From positions 62,001 through 126,000 of the forward strand of contig JADLZK010011232.1 in assembly GCA_015847255.1 (NCBI GenBank): 64,000 bases of DNA, written 5' to 3'. The stretch is from Hyparrhenia diplandra. Taxonomy: Eukaryota; Streptophyta; Magnoliopsida; Poales; Poaceae. Made by a program: the position numbers and the translations under genes. This document shows, piece after piece, positions 48,529 through 60,400 of this stretch (positions are counted from its first letter, which is position 1; each line of letters opens with the position of its first letter). Under the pieces are notes generated by a model that searched no databases, was not told the origin of the DNA, and worked only from the letters and a program-made list of their open reading frames with translations.

Positions 48529-49525
48529 TCTTCTATAAACGATTCACACACCAAAAGGAGGGTAACCAGCGTGGCCACGTCGCTGGCTGCCCTCGGCCGT
48601 CCGATCGGCCGGACGGACGGCTCAGATCGGGCATGTCTCGGCCATTTTGCAAAAAGCCCTCGAACTCTGGCAAAATACAACCCGCAGTCCATCTTCCTCT
48701 CCCAATTTTTTTTGTAAAAAGCCCTCTACTTTTTCTAAAATAAACCCGCAGTCCAGGCCGGCCTGCCTTCTCAATTGGGCCGACTTTCCCGCTACATGGG
48801 CCTTAAAGGGCCGAATACGGCTTGAAGCTGGTTTCCTTTTCTATAAATCTTTTTCTTTTACGAACAAATTTTGTGAAACTTTGAAAATACATAATAAATC
48901 ACGGGAAAATCATAAAATAAAAATCAAATCATTTCGAATCCTCATAAATAAATCTATGCATTGGATCCATAATAGAACATGTTTAAGTACAAAGTTTTAA
49001 CTGAACATTTTTGCCTATGTTTCTTAGGTGTAAATATGAAAATCAAATAAGAATCGTAAAATAAAAAAAAATGTTAAGCACTCCTCATGAGAAAATAGCA
49101 TCATGTTAAGCTTCCGGCTACTTCTGCTTCTCCCTCCTTAATAAATACTTTTAACCCTTTTTGCTCTAAAAAAAAAAAGCAAAATGTGATAGTTCCATTT
49201 CAACAACAGAAGTAAAATATTACTTACTACATTCAGATAGTTACACCAACACATAGCAAACCTCAATACTTATCCAATCACCCTAACCCTAACCCAACAC
49301 ACTGCCCATTACTCAACAACATGCTACAAACCATGACACTAAAAAAAAAAAAAAAATAACCTTATCTACGTAGATGATAAACATTTTAACTACAAAAATA
49401 AAAAAAAGCCTATGTTGAACAAAATATTAATAGTTCTTGAATTCCATTCACAACAAACAATTATTTGCAGTGTAAAATATCATTGGTCCTAATGGCACAA
49501 GCGGCAACGCCGCGACCATTTCTAG
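48529..49525 (+). mobile_element. Non-autonomous Helitron with preserved empty-site copy
   Basis: Starts TCTTCTATAAACGATTCACA and ends CCATTTCTAG, giving the 5'-TC and 3'-CTAG termini. It sits exactly between A (48528) and T (49526). A GC-rich hairpin GCGGC-AAC-GCCGC (49501-49513) lies 12 bases from the 3' end, as in known Helitrons. The duplicate segment at 52819-52840 reads GTTTTCAATGGTTATGG with no insert, which fixes both ends. The 997-bp body has no Rep/helicase gene. Confidence 0.88.
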
Positions 49526-49800
49526 TGGTTATGGAAAACTTCTTGTCAAAACAAGAGAAGAGAGTTTTTTTTCCTGGCTGATATTGCAGGACCGGTTAGA
49601 TATATACCAGAGCAATGCTGTGTAGGCGTCACATGCATCTAACTGATTATACTTGTGTTCTGTGTAATCTGAATGTTGAAGAGGATATTGCTCACGTGCT
49701 GTTTCAGTGACAAAGAGCTCCAGACCTGTAAATTCATCAAGGATATACAAGCGACAGCTCTGAAAAGTTTTGAAAAAGAGAAGAAAGTCCAAAGTTAAAT
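49526..49800 (+). pseudogene. LINE reverse-transcriptase C-terminal fragment (zf-RVT)
   Basis: 49526-49583 continues the duplicated segment. After it, RHMHLTDYTCVLCNLNVEED followed by IAHVLFQ (about 49629-49711) matches the zinc-binding C-terminal region found in plant LINE polymerases. The frame stops at once (TGA after VLFQ), so it is a dead fragment. Confidence 0.6.
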
Positions 49801-49808
49801 TCTCCACA

Positions 49809-51038
49809 CACTAGTACCTAAAATGTTTTCCGTGGCGGTCATTTTTTTGGTTTTTGCGTGGCGGGCACGGCTGCCCGTCACCAACCAAAGGTCACGGTTA
49901 ATCGCGTGATTAACCGTGACGGCCACTGATGCTCGCCACGCTTAACTTATTTTGCGTGGCGGGCGATTAGGATGCCCGCCCACGGCCAAAAAATAAATAA
50001 AAAAATAAAAACCCTAGACAGGCCCGCCAAGCCCATCACGGGCCCATCGAGCCCATCTAGGCCGCCCCCGCTTGCTCTGCCTGCCGGATGCGCCCGTGGC
50101 GGCCGCCACCTCGCAGAGCCGCTCATGGGCGCCGCCACGTCGCCCGTAGAGGAACGGGAGCCGGATCACGCCGCCGCCACCCGGCGGTCCAGACTGAATC
50201 CGCCGCCGGGTACTCCTCCGCCGCTAGGTCGCCCCTGAGCCGCTCGCACTGGAATCCACGCCACCACGCCCTTCCTTGAGCCGCTCCCGCCATGGATCCG
50301 CGCCGCCGCCGCCCGTTGAGCACTTCCCGCCATGGATCCGCCGCTGAGAGGCCGAGCCGCGCCGCTGGATCCGCCGTAGCCCGCCATCGCCGCCAGGATC
50401 CGCTGCCGAGGCCGCCGCCGTAGCCCCCGGGGTGGCCGGATCCGCCGTTGACGGCCGCCCCCGCCCGATCCGTGATCGGAGGGCCGCGCTCGCCTCGATC
50501 TAAAAAGTGCGTTGCCTTCCATGCGGTGGTGGGAGAGAGGCCGCATGCGTTGGTGTAGGAAAAGAGTGCGGTGGTTGAGGCTGGTAAATGTGCGGTGGTG
50601 GAGTGAGGGAGAGAGTAGAAAGAGAGAGAGAGGAGGGAGGCAAGGGGCGGCCGGTTGAGGGGAGAGGAATGGGTTGTTAGGGTTAGGAAGGCTTATATAT
50701 ATATATGAACCCGGTAGGCGGTATGGAATGGGCTTTTACTTGGACTGCGGCTGGACTATTATTTTTTTCCGTGGCGGGCCTTTAAAGCAGCCCGCCACGG
50801 AAAATTTATTTTGCGTGGCGGGCACCTTAACACGCCCGCCACGCAAAAAGAAACTATTTTGCATGGCGGGCGTGTTAAGGTGCCCGCCACGCAAAAAATC
50901 TTTCCCGTGACGGGCAAAAAACGCCCGCCACGTAAAAAAAGCTGGGCGTGGCGGGGGTATTTTCCGTGACGGGCAAAAAAAGTGCCGCCACGGAAAAGAT
51001 TTTGCAAGTGCTTTCGCAAAATCATTTCGTTACTAGTG
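49809..51038. mobile_element. Non-autonomous CACTA transposon, copy 2
   Basis: Begins CACTAGTACCTAAAATG and ends AAAATCATTTCGTTACTAGTG-type sequence (final TACTAGTG), an inverted pair with CACTA termini. Flanked by ACA on both sides (49806-49808, 51039-51041). Subterminal arrays of GGCGGGC / GCCCGCC recur throughout 50770-50990. Shares with copy 1 the hairpin GTCACGGTTAATCG...GATTAACCGTG near its left end, so both belong to one family. 1230 bp, no transposase. Confidence 0.88.
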
Positions 51039-51274
51039 ACATAACAAATTATATGTGTATGAATAAACCCTTTTCTTTGAAGGAAGGGTATACTACAACT
51101 TTTGAAAATTAAAAAGCCATCCACCTGGACAGATTTATTATTATTGTGCTTGCTCATGCATTGTTTCAGCAGCATGAGTGCATCCATGACTGGTATACAT
51201 CTAGCTCATCAGAACACTCCTCTCCATTTCTCCAATCGACCAAATTAAGAATCCGATCCCCGGCCGGCCTCATG

Positions 51275-51595
51275 TCATGGCTTCCCGGCACGGGCGTCGT
51301 GTGTGCACACGCCGGCGTCGAGGGTGTGGTAGTTGACGTACCGGCTGGGTGCAGACGGCGGCACACGGAACCCTCTCGGCATGCACCCACCGGCCGCCCG
51401 CCCGTGGAACAACGGTTGTCGTCCATGTCTCGGCCTCAACGGCACGAGCGACGGTGGCCTCCGCTCGCCTGCAGCCATCTCGGTGCTGGCCGTCGACGTC
51501 GACTCCAGCGCCGGAGCAGCTGGCGACACGCCGGCGGCAACCATCACCATTGGTAGCAGCAGCAGAAGCACGATCATGGCGACAGGGCTGGACAT
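51275..51595 (-). CDS. Small secreted peptide precursor, IDA-LIKE type (candidate)
   Basis: A single-exon 106-residue ORF. Residues 1-25 form a hydrophobic signal peptide (MSSPVAMIVLLLLLPMVMVA). The middle is variable and Pro/Arg/Ser-rich. Near the C terminus is GCMPRGFRVPPSAPSRYVN, resembling the conserved EPIP motif of IDA/IDA-LIKE precursors (P-I/V-P-P-S-A/G-P-S-K/R-K/R-H-N). Such peptides are processed, secreted and perceived by HAESA-type receptor kinases to control abscission, cell separation or defence. Here Tyr-Val replaces the usual basic-His before Asn, and about 18 residues follow the motif, whereas most IDL precursors end there. The classification is inference from one motif and architecture; PIP-like peptides are the alternative. 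It overlaps no other gene. Confidence 0.65.
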   Translation of the reverse strand: MSSPVAMIVLLLLLPMVMVAAGVSPAAPALESTSTASTEMAAGERRPPSLVPLRPRHGRQPLFHGRAAGGCMPRGFRVPPSAPSRYVNYHTLDAGVCTHDARAGKP

Positions 51596-52377
51596 GGTTG
51601 TTACGTTTGGGGAGGACTACGTACGTGCGTGTCAGGGAGGAGGCAGCAGCGCTGGCTGGAACAAGCAGGCGTGAGCCTCTGATGACTCTTAAAGAAAAGA
51701 GAGCCGGCCGCCGCCGGCCAGAGGGGCTCGTGTGCGTGGGTGGACGACGGAGTACGTGGCAGAGTAGAGGAGGACGACGCGGTAGCGACAGCGAGCGAGG
51801 GGTGGCGTGCTAGGCTGTGAACGGGAGGATGCTCGTGCACCCCAGTTATTGCGCGGGCGGGCTGCTTTTCCGATCCTCTGCTGCGTGCGTGAAAACAAGT
51901 CATACCAGCTAAAGCAGCAGGATTTAGTTGACGCGTCAATCGTTCAGTTTGGTCGTGTGAAGGAAGGGCACACACTGCATCCGTGCACTATGATGTGTAC
52001 TTGTGCAGCTGTGCAATGCCTCGTGGGTTTGTTAAAATAATAAGATTCTCTTCTTTCGTGGATTTGATAAAATGACTCTTTCCTTTCGTTTAGATATTTT
52101 CATGGAAACAATTATATATAATCCACTAATCTTTGTTAGGTAAGAGTGAGACTCCATAAATTTCGCCCTCTAATAAATTCTCTATTCATAGAGCCGTTCA
52201 ACGAGTATTTTATTTGTATATCTCTTTGTGTCTACGAGACTCTCCAATTTATATTCTTTATACTTTAAGTAGTTTATTTATTTATTATAAATTTTCTTGT
52301 GGAAAAACATAAGAAAACCATATGTATTGCATTTAGAGAGCCAATAGCTTCTCTAAAAATAGAGAGTGATTTAGAGT
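51596..52377. other. 5' flank of the peptide gene and intergenic DNA
   Basis: 51596-52000 is moderately GC-rich and would be the promoter/5'UTR region of the minus-strand peptide gene. 52040-52377 is AT-rich. No other gene recognised; open frames here are compositional. Confidence 0.45.
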
Positions 52378-52530
52378 CTTTTTTTTAATTACACAGTACA
52401 ACGCTGACGTTCAACACGCACGCACACTCACCCCTATGAACACACGTACGCAAACCCTACCCCTATGAGCACCTTGAAGGACTGAGCCGGCAATCTTGAA
52501 ATTCACGAAGTCACCATAGGCGCCTTTGAA
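52378..52530 (-). mobile_element. Retroposon 3' end (common grass repeat), antisense
   Basis: A T run is followed by CACGCACGCACACTCACCCC then TATGAACACACGTACGC and CCCTATGAGCACCTT. Read on the minus strand this is the familiar grass repeat (GTGCTCATAGGGGTAGGG ... poly-A) found at SINE/LINE-type 3' ends. The exact family is not assigned. Confidence 0.55.
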
Positions 52531-52637
52531 ACATGTTTTCTGTTTTCTAATTTTGTGATAATGAGCCACGTAGGAAGCCTCTTAGAGATGCTCTAATCTA
52601 CTTAACACTGTAGCCAACCTTTCTTTTGCTAAGAATC

Positions 52638-52880
52638 TCCTTTTCTATATAACTTATTCCATTTGCCCCTTTCAGCAGAAGCTTATAATCAGTCTCTGAT
52701 ACTATACAGAACTTGTAGTTACCAGACACCTTTGATCAATGGACCTACTTGTAAGCTCTCCTTTGTTTTCCTCCAGCAAGCTTATAAGAATCTCATTGGG
52801 CATCGTCAAACACACAGGGTTTTCAATGGTTATGGAAAACTTCTTGTCAAAACAAGAGAGTTTTTTTCCTAGCTGATATT
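52638..52880 (+). repeat. Duplicated segment, copy 2 (Helitron-free)
   Basis: Matches 48328-48528 joined to 49526-49583 (GAAGCTTATAATCAGT, ACTTGTAGTTA, GGTTATGGAAAACTTCTTGT). It lacks the Helitron and therefore records the pre-insertion state. Confidence 0.85.
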
Positions 52881-52909
52881 AACACTGTAGCCAAACCTTT
52901 AAAACTAAG

Positions 52910-54397
52910 TGTCGGGGACCTAAATATTGGGCCCCGAGACATTCTCCGAATAGCGAGAATCCGTCGGCCCGTCAAGGCCTAGTAAAACCTAGCCTCGCCA
53001 TCGTCCCGCTATGAAGGACGGCCCAACAGCGAAGGACTAGGCCAAAGAGCCATGACGACTACATGAAACCGTAGTCGGCCCACCAGCGGCCCACGGAGTC
53101 ACCGCCACGGCGAAGGACACCGAGTAGAACACTCGGCTTAATCTACAAGCCGGTCTCACGACCGGCTTGTCTTCCTCCATGACCAAACCCAAGCAAAGAG
53201 CTTCTACGCTCGGGAGTGACAAGGTCGAGGAACTTCACAGAAGGAGAACCGAACGCTCCATGACGTCACCCGCCCGACCCAGGCCTCGGACTTAGCACCG
53301 ATCTCCGTCTCTCGCCCGAGAGAGACACAGCTCTCTATCCCGGGCGCTTGACGCTACCCGACCCGAGGGTGGCCCAGGCTCACCACCCCCGGGCGCGGGA
53401 TCTCCGTCCCCGCCCCGAGGGAGACACGCCCCTATCCCGGGCGCTTGACGCAACCCCGACCGAGGGTAGCCTAGCTCACCACCCTCGGGCGCACCTCTCC
53501 GCCGCCCGAGTGAGACCCAGCTCTCTCCGGCCTCGGGCGGGTGGCCCAACCATCTCACCCAAGGTCACTGCACTCGGGCATGGAGGTTCCGTCCAGAAGG
53601 GAAACAACCGCATTCAATGCGGTTGCACACAGACGATATGTCGGGGCCGCCGACACGCCCGGCCAAATCAACCCGCCGAATCCCTCCCCAATCCGACCGA
53701 TGGGACACAAGGTCGAGCCGGCGATGCATTACGCCACTCGCACGGAAATCAGGGCGACTTTGTTCATTTCTTAAACACCGCCGAGACGCCACGTTGGGCC
53801 GAGCCCTGGGCACACGACACACCACGCCCGGCGTTCTCGGGCCGCCGCCATGCGGCGCGGAGGGACGCCTCACGGACCACGGGGCTGCACCAGAAACGGC
53901 ACGCACACCATCGGATCGAGACGCCGCGTGTCATCATCAAGCAACATCAAGTTAAGCGGACCCTGGCCGCGCACATGCAACCAAGATAGCCTCGGGTATT
54001 AGCCACCTAGGCGTCCACATATGTAAACATTACTTCCCTCTTCCCACTATAAAAGGGGAGTAATGCCCCCATTAACGGATTCGGACGATCACGCGGGGAT
54101 CCCTTGATCAACCAACCGCAAATCTAGCTAGACAACCACCTCCACACCCACGATCGTGAGGCTTGAGACCGTTTCTCTCCCTCACAACCGCTGTAACCCC
54201 TACCGGGCTCCTCGTTTTGAGCGCGAGGTAACACGAGCAGACACCACCATTTGGACGTAGGGCCCCGTTGGCCTGAATCGGGATAAACCGGCCGTGTCGT
54301 GTCCATCTTGCGCTACGCCATTGGGGGGGGGGGCACACGGCCTACAAATTCTTTATTGCCGGCACCGAGGCACCCACCGCTCCGGGAGACGCCGACA
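52910..54397 (+). mobile_element. Solo LTR, gypsy family as at 3470
   Basis: TGTCGGGGACCTAAATATTG ... CGGGAGACGCCGACA, a TG...CA LTR of 1488 bases. It is flanked by a perfect 5-bp duplication CTAAG (52905-52909, 54398-54402). No internal sequence is present, so it is a solo LTR formed by recombination between the two LTRs of an inserted element. TATA box at 54048-54054. The CGCCCGAGxGAGAC / CACCCTCGGGCG modules near 53300-53560 are repeated within the LTR. Confidence 0.92.
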
Positions 54398-54402
54398 CTA
54401 AG

Positions 54403-55003
54403 TATTGCACACATTAAACTTACAAAAACTAGACAAATAGTTACCATGGGACGAGGGGAGGAGCGTCGTAGGGAGGGGAGGGGTGGCGCCATCGGGAGGG
54501 GTGGTCCCGTCGTGAGGGAAAGGGAAGGCCGCTGAGCTTGGGGATGGGCGCAACACTCCTAGTAGAGAAACGGGAGGAAAGGGGTTCGATTAGGGGCAAG
54601 GGAGTGTGAGACCGCCTGGTAGAAGGATAGATATAGGCCTATAGCGTGACTCAATCGCCAAGTTAGTTCCATCATGGTTAGGTCAGTCCAACATCGCCAA
54701 CGTGCCGATTGAATTGTGCCAAAGCGTTTGAGTGATCAAAAGTGTTTCTTTCTACAAATTAGTTTTGTGACGTGCTATTATTGGAATATTAGATCTTTTT
54801 TTTTGGTGAAACAAAACTCTTCAAGAGGCTGTAGGCAAACTCATCCTTCGCGGCAACATGTTTGGCGCGACAAAAAAAGTATTTTATTTTTATCAAAATT
54901 TAGTTTGTGGACGTTCAGTTATGTTAACTTCTTTTGGCTAAACAAAATCCCCGGGGGGGTGGGGCTTGCTTTTGTACCTAAAATAAGGAAAAAAATAAAA
55001 ATA
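54403..55003. other. Intergenic, no gene recognised
   Basis: Short GC-rich stretch (54440-54560), then AT-rich sequence with decayed retroelement-like phrases (AAACAAAACTCTTCAAGAGG, TAAACAAAATCCCC). Confidence 0.4.
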
Positions 55004-55293
55004 CTCCCTCTAAGTTTGACTTATGTCGAGAGGACATTACAAATATGTTAAGAAAAAATATATCTGAATTTTTCTCCACTATTTTGGTAGCTTAAGAATA
55101 AATAAATACTGGAGGTACAATATCATACAAAACATAAATTGATAATGTATTTTTATAACACAAAGATATGATGTCTTTTATCACGTCAAAATGTTTGAAG
55201 CCGAAACAAAATTTGTTCGTAGAGCAATAAAAAGAGAATTCTTTTTGAGATGTAAACTATAAACAAACATAAAGTAAAGTTAGCTGGAGGGAG
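55004..55293. mobile_element. Stowaway-like MITE
   Basis: CTCCCTCTAAGTTTGAC at the left, AAAGTTAGCTGGAGGGAG at the right, TA on both sides. It lies about 330 bases upstream of the first F-box gene. Confidence 0.65.
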
Positions 55294-55627
55294 TAAATTT
55301 AACCAATTGAAATAGTTGGAGGGAGTACATTGAACTTATTGTTAGTTTAAGGAGTTACCTAATAAGCTAGTACAGTATAAGCTAAACTTGAGTAAAGTGA
55401 TTTAAACTCTGTTCTTAAAAAAAAAAAAAAAAAAGAAAAAGAAAACTGGTAATTCATCTCACTACAGAAGTGACTGACCAGTGGGCCATGGAGCAACCCT
55501 AGGACACTTGCTACAAAACAAAAGAGAAGCACTGATTAGCTGTGTGGCACTCGCTCCCCTTCCTCCTCCGATCTCCCAAACCCTAGTCGCATTCCCCACC
55601 TGCTGCTGCGGTGGTGGCGGCGCGGCC

Positions 55628-57477
55628 ATGGCCTTCCCCTTCCGGTTCCAGGCGCCGCCCGGCTTCACGGACCGCAGCCTCGAGGGCATGGCTCGCAGCG
55701 GAGGCACGGACCCGCAGGAGCTGGAAGCGCTCTTCGGCCGCGTGCTCTCCTACACGCACCGCATGCTCCCTGCCCCGCCCGTCTCCGCCGACGGAGACCT
55801 CTGCATCCTCTTCGACGCCGACGGCGGGGCGTCGACCGCCTCAGCCGCCTCCCCGACAAGCTCCTGTGCGACATCGTGTCTCGCCTCCCCATCAAGGACG
55901 CCGCGCGCACGGCGGTGCTCTCCCGCCGCTGGAGCCCCATCTGGCGCGCCGCCCCGCTCGTCCTTGTCGACACCCACCTCCTCCCGGCCGGCGACGACGA
56001 GATACCCATCGACCTCGACCACGCCAACTCCGACGCCGTGGCCGCCGCGGTCTCCCACATCCTGGTCGCGCATCCAGGCCCGTTCCGCTGCGTCCGCATC
56101 ACCTCCTGCTACATGGAGGAGGACCGCCCCCGGGTGGAACGCTGGCTCAAGCTCGTCGCCTCCAAGGGCGTGCAGGAGCTCTTCCTCATCAACCGCCCGA
56201 TTCCGCTCACCCTCGACAAGCATCTACCCGCCACCTTCTTCAGCATGACCGCGCTCGCCTGCCTCTACCTCTCCTTCTGGAGGTTCCCGGACACGGCCGC
56301 CCTGCCACGCGGCGCCGCCTTCCCCTGCCTCCGCGAGCTCGGCCTCTGCAGCACCATCATCGACAGCAGCGAACTGGACTTCGTCCTCGCCAGGAGCCCC
56401 GTGCTGGAGATCCTCAACATCCACGGCCACATGTTCCCCGCGCTGCGTCTCTGCATCATCAGCCAGAGTCTCCGGTGCGTGCAGATCCACGAGTCCGATG
56501 TGGACAGCATCACCGTGGTAGACGCCCGTCGCCTCGAGCGGCTCCTTTTGGGGACCCGGACAAATCAGGATTCCTGCTGCAAGATCAAGATTACACATGC
56601 CCCAGCACTGTGCTTGTTTGGAGAAATTGAGCTGGGAAAGGACGAGCTGCAGGTCGGCAACACCATCATCAAGGTGCTTTGGATTGCATCTCTCTTCTCT
56701 GATTCATTAGGCGCATAGCTTGCGCAATGTTTGATGCCAGTGTGTTACCCCCTTTAATAACTGTGCCATGCTCAATTGTGTGCTTGGGATTGTTTTTGCA
56801 TGGCAGGCTGGGATAACGGTGAATCCAAGAGGCATATTGCCAGCTGTCACGATCCTGGACCTCCATGTCTGTTTTGGAGTCCGCAATGATTGCAAGATGC
56901 TGCCCACAATCCTCAGATGTTTTCCCAACATTGGCACGCTTCATATCCATGTGAGCCAGATACTGATCATTTCATCTGCCTTTGATTTGCATCAGCATCT
57001 ACTAGTATAAGTCATGTAGTGAATTTTCCCTGCCGGTTTTGACTGGTTTAACTGATGTGCAGTCCAAGAAAACTACTGAATCCACTGGCAGGCTCAGCAT
57101 CAAGTTCTGGAACGAGTCTGGTGCCATCAAATGTGTCACGTCAAGCATTAAAATGTTGCAAGTCCATGATTTCCGAGGGGGAGCGGAGTGAGCTTGCTTT
57201 CCTCAAGTTCTTTATTGAGAGTGCACAGATGCTGAAGGTCCTTGTGATTGTGTATGCCAATGGGTGTTTCAGTTCAAGGGATGAGGCCAATTCCAAAGTG
57301 AAGGCTCTGTTTGCTGGGAGAAGGGCCACACAATGCTGTAAAGTGATGGTCTGTGAAAATAGGCATTCTGAAGGTGGTGGCAATTGGGTTTTCGAGCAAG
57401 GCTCTGATTTCTCTTTTGATGACCCTTTTGGGCTCATCGGGTGTAGTTCCTTTGGACTTAGTCAGTGGTCTGTTTAA
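55628..57477 (+). CDS. F-box/FBD-type protein, gene 1
   Basis: F-box proteins are the substrate-recognising part of SCF ubiquitin ligases; the target here is unknown. Exons: 55628-56673, 56807-56950, 57063-57477 (GT-AG). An N-terminal variable part (MAFPFRFQAPPGFTD) is followed by the F-box (VDRLSRLPDKLLCDIVSRLP, then DAARTAVLSRRW). Leucine-rich segments follow (SMTALACLYLSFWRFPDTA, ELDFVLARSPVLEILNIHG). The C-terminal FBD-like region contains SELAFLKFFIESAQMLKVLV. The frame is broken before the F-box near 55832 (one base short) and near 57177 (one G too many in GGGGG). Correcting both gives 534 aa and makes exons 1 and 3 multiples of three. The exon plan matches F-box gene 2, including a 144-base exon 2. 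Confidence 0.88.
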
Positions 57478-60400
57478 GTTTCAGATGCAGGTATTGTTCT
57501 GGGTTACTATGCTCTTTCCTTTAGAAGATTCAGCCAGTCTCTTACTAGTAATTCCAGATCATGTGCCTCTGTGTTGAGGTTGCTAGTAAGATCATCCATG
57601 CAAAAACTAGTGCTGCATGAACAAATGTTGTCATCCCTATCTTTTGTTTCTGCAAGGTGGCTTGTGATGTTGATGAGATGCATAGATATCTCTTGTTTTT
57701 CCTTACTTTGTTCCATGTAATTTTGTTTAATTTCTTGCACAAACTATCTCGACTGAATGCCTGATTAAGTATGCAAGTTTGAACTTTATGTAATCTGGTT
57801 TTGTCTAAGGTCAAAACAAAATCTCTGATGTGATGATGCCCCTTTCAGAAGTTCAGAAGTTTGACCTGTTTATATTTTTCATATTGGTAGCTTCATGTCT
57901 CTGAAGTGTAGTCCTTCTACCTGCAAAGAACCATGCTATATTATTGACATATGTTTTATAAATTAGTAGTGGTAGCTTTTCAGTTGTATGGGTTTTGTTT
58001 TTTTCTTGCTATTTTTTTTATGGCAACACTATATATGGACTATGTTATAAGCATCTTATGTCATTTCTTTGCCTACCTGCAGCCTGAGATTGGATAGAGT
58101 TCATTAAGTATCTGTACTTATGTCTGATTGATACTGGAGCTAGCTTTTGATATACTAGCACAGCAGTTCTTTTTCCATATGGGGATTTGGTTTCTTACAG
58201 ATTCTGCATCCTGAATGATAAAGCAGTGATCTATCACATCAATAATTATCAAAGCTTACTAAGACCTTCAAACTTAAATGGAACCTGTCATTGATTAATT
58301 GAAGTGAGCATTTTGATGAATGTACAGTTCTCGCTCCATTTGTTTTTGCAAGGACTAAGGAGTATTAGTGTTTACAAGAATTTTAAGAAGTGTGCTTTGA
58401 CCATTGACTTCTGTTATAGTGCATCATGAATTGCTACAACTTTTGTGCATGTAAGCCCCCTTGTTTAGTCCCCTTCAAAGCCCCATACATTCAAGTAGGA
58501 GTTTTATTCCTAGTAGGATTCTACACTCAAGTTTGCAAGTCCTAATAGACTTCGAATTGCTTATAGCACACCTCTCATGAGTCCTAGTCCAAGTAGGATT
58601 CGAGTGACCACATAGCATGGATTGCAAACAATCCTAGATCCGTGTTGACTTACCGCTCAAGTTCATGTAAGCATGCAGATTTTATTGTTTGCAGATTCTT
58701 CTGAATGGGTGCCATGGATCTAGCTAGTTAGTCAGATTTACTTATCTAAAATGTGTGAATGATTAATGTAGATATAGACATGCATTTCCTTCTTGGTCTG
58801 TCAGTGTATTTGAGTTTTGCACCTAACTTAGCAACATAAACTGGTGCTGTTATTGCTTTTTCGGTTTTTCCTTTCCTGTCCTATGAGCATGGTGAGCTCG
58901 AAGTGCTGAATCTAATGGCACTACACGTTTATGTCAGTTATAGTAGCACTAGCCACTAGATCATGTTATGCTCAAGCTGTTGGGTGCAATTTTTTTTTTT
59001 TTCAATGCCATTACTATGGATTAAGCATCTTATTATATCACTTGTTTGGCAAACCTTGTCCTGACATTTGTTATACAAACTGTAGAGAAGTTAACAATTA
59101 TCTGTCTTTATGTTTGGTGGATATAACTGGAGGTAGATTCTTAGCTACTATTCATGCTGCATTGCCATTTTCAGCATGCTTCGATTTCATCTCGCAACAC
59201 ATTTGTTGCTTGCTGTGGACTTCCTCTTATGCTATGAAATGAGTGTGCTGTTGTGCAGTTGTTGATTAATCATGCACAGGTACAACAACTCAACAATTAC
59301 CTGATATATCCTTTGACAGCCTTTCCAGTTCTTCTGAAGTGAATTTTGCATGAACTTGTGCAATTTTGGTTGTTTAATCAGATGAGAGGCATCCAACACA
59401 ATTTCATCTGCATGTTGTTCCATCCATCCGGTAGTGTATTTTCTTGACCGGTGATTTTGTGCCTCCTGTTTGATTATGCGCATATCTTGGTTGCATGTGG
59501 ACCACGATCAAAGTTGTAGTCTGTCGTATGATCTTTGTGGCTTCTTTTACTGGGAAAAATCAACTGATGCAATTTGTGGCGATTTGATTGTACTTGTGCA
59601 CTCAATTTGAAATGCGATATCTTTGGCCGACTGTATATGTCAAAATCCAACCAATTGCTTACTTGCACAAAGTTTCTTTGATTCTTGCATGCCAACATCA
59701 ACTGTTGCTCAACTGCATCTGAAGCAGCAGTCATTATATGCGCAGTGCATTCTTGGCTGATGCGTTACTATATTTGCATTTTTGCATGCAGTGCGTGTTT
59801 CAGTTCAGCCTGCAATCTGAAAGAAATGCATCCATAGTTAGCATCCAATGTCTTGTGGCTCTAGAAAATTGTATCTGTTGTTTATTTTGTATTCAACGAT
59901 GTACAACAACTATTCTCAAACAATAAAGCTCGCCTAAGGGTTTGTCAAGAAATAAAAGAAACATGTACAACATCACTGAAGCGTAGATATAATCCAAAAT
60001 TTACTGATTTAATCACAAATGTAGACATTAGAAATTCTTTTGATTGCTAATTTGTTTGTGCTGTTTGATCCATTATCCAGGTGGCCATGGGTATATCCAA
60101 TCCTCATAGTTGCTAGGTATCACTTTGATGTACTGATATTTTAAGAATTCAATTTAATGAAGATTTTTTAATTGACAAGAAACATGGATAACACCACCAA
60201 CTCTGCCCTTCTAAAGTAGACGGAGCAAGAAAGAAACGATGTACACATAAAGAAAAGTAAAAGAACTAAAAAGAAACATGTGTGATAACATGATATCATA
60301 TTGACATGTGCTGTGCCACAGTTGCTAGGTCATTTGTTACTCTTCCCTGTGATTTCACACCCACCACCATCCTTATGGAACAAACTTTATTGGTGCTCAT

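Noticed and set aside
50166..50546. Arg/Gly-rich ORF near 50.3 kb
   Set aside because: Located in the GC-rich body of the CACTA element with CCGCCATGGATCCG-type internal repeats and no conserved domain.
53348..53989. 213-residue open frame inside the solo LTR
   Set aside because: It lies wholly within the LTR, has no recognisable domain, and the repeated GC-rich LTR modules explain its openness.
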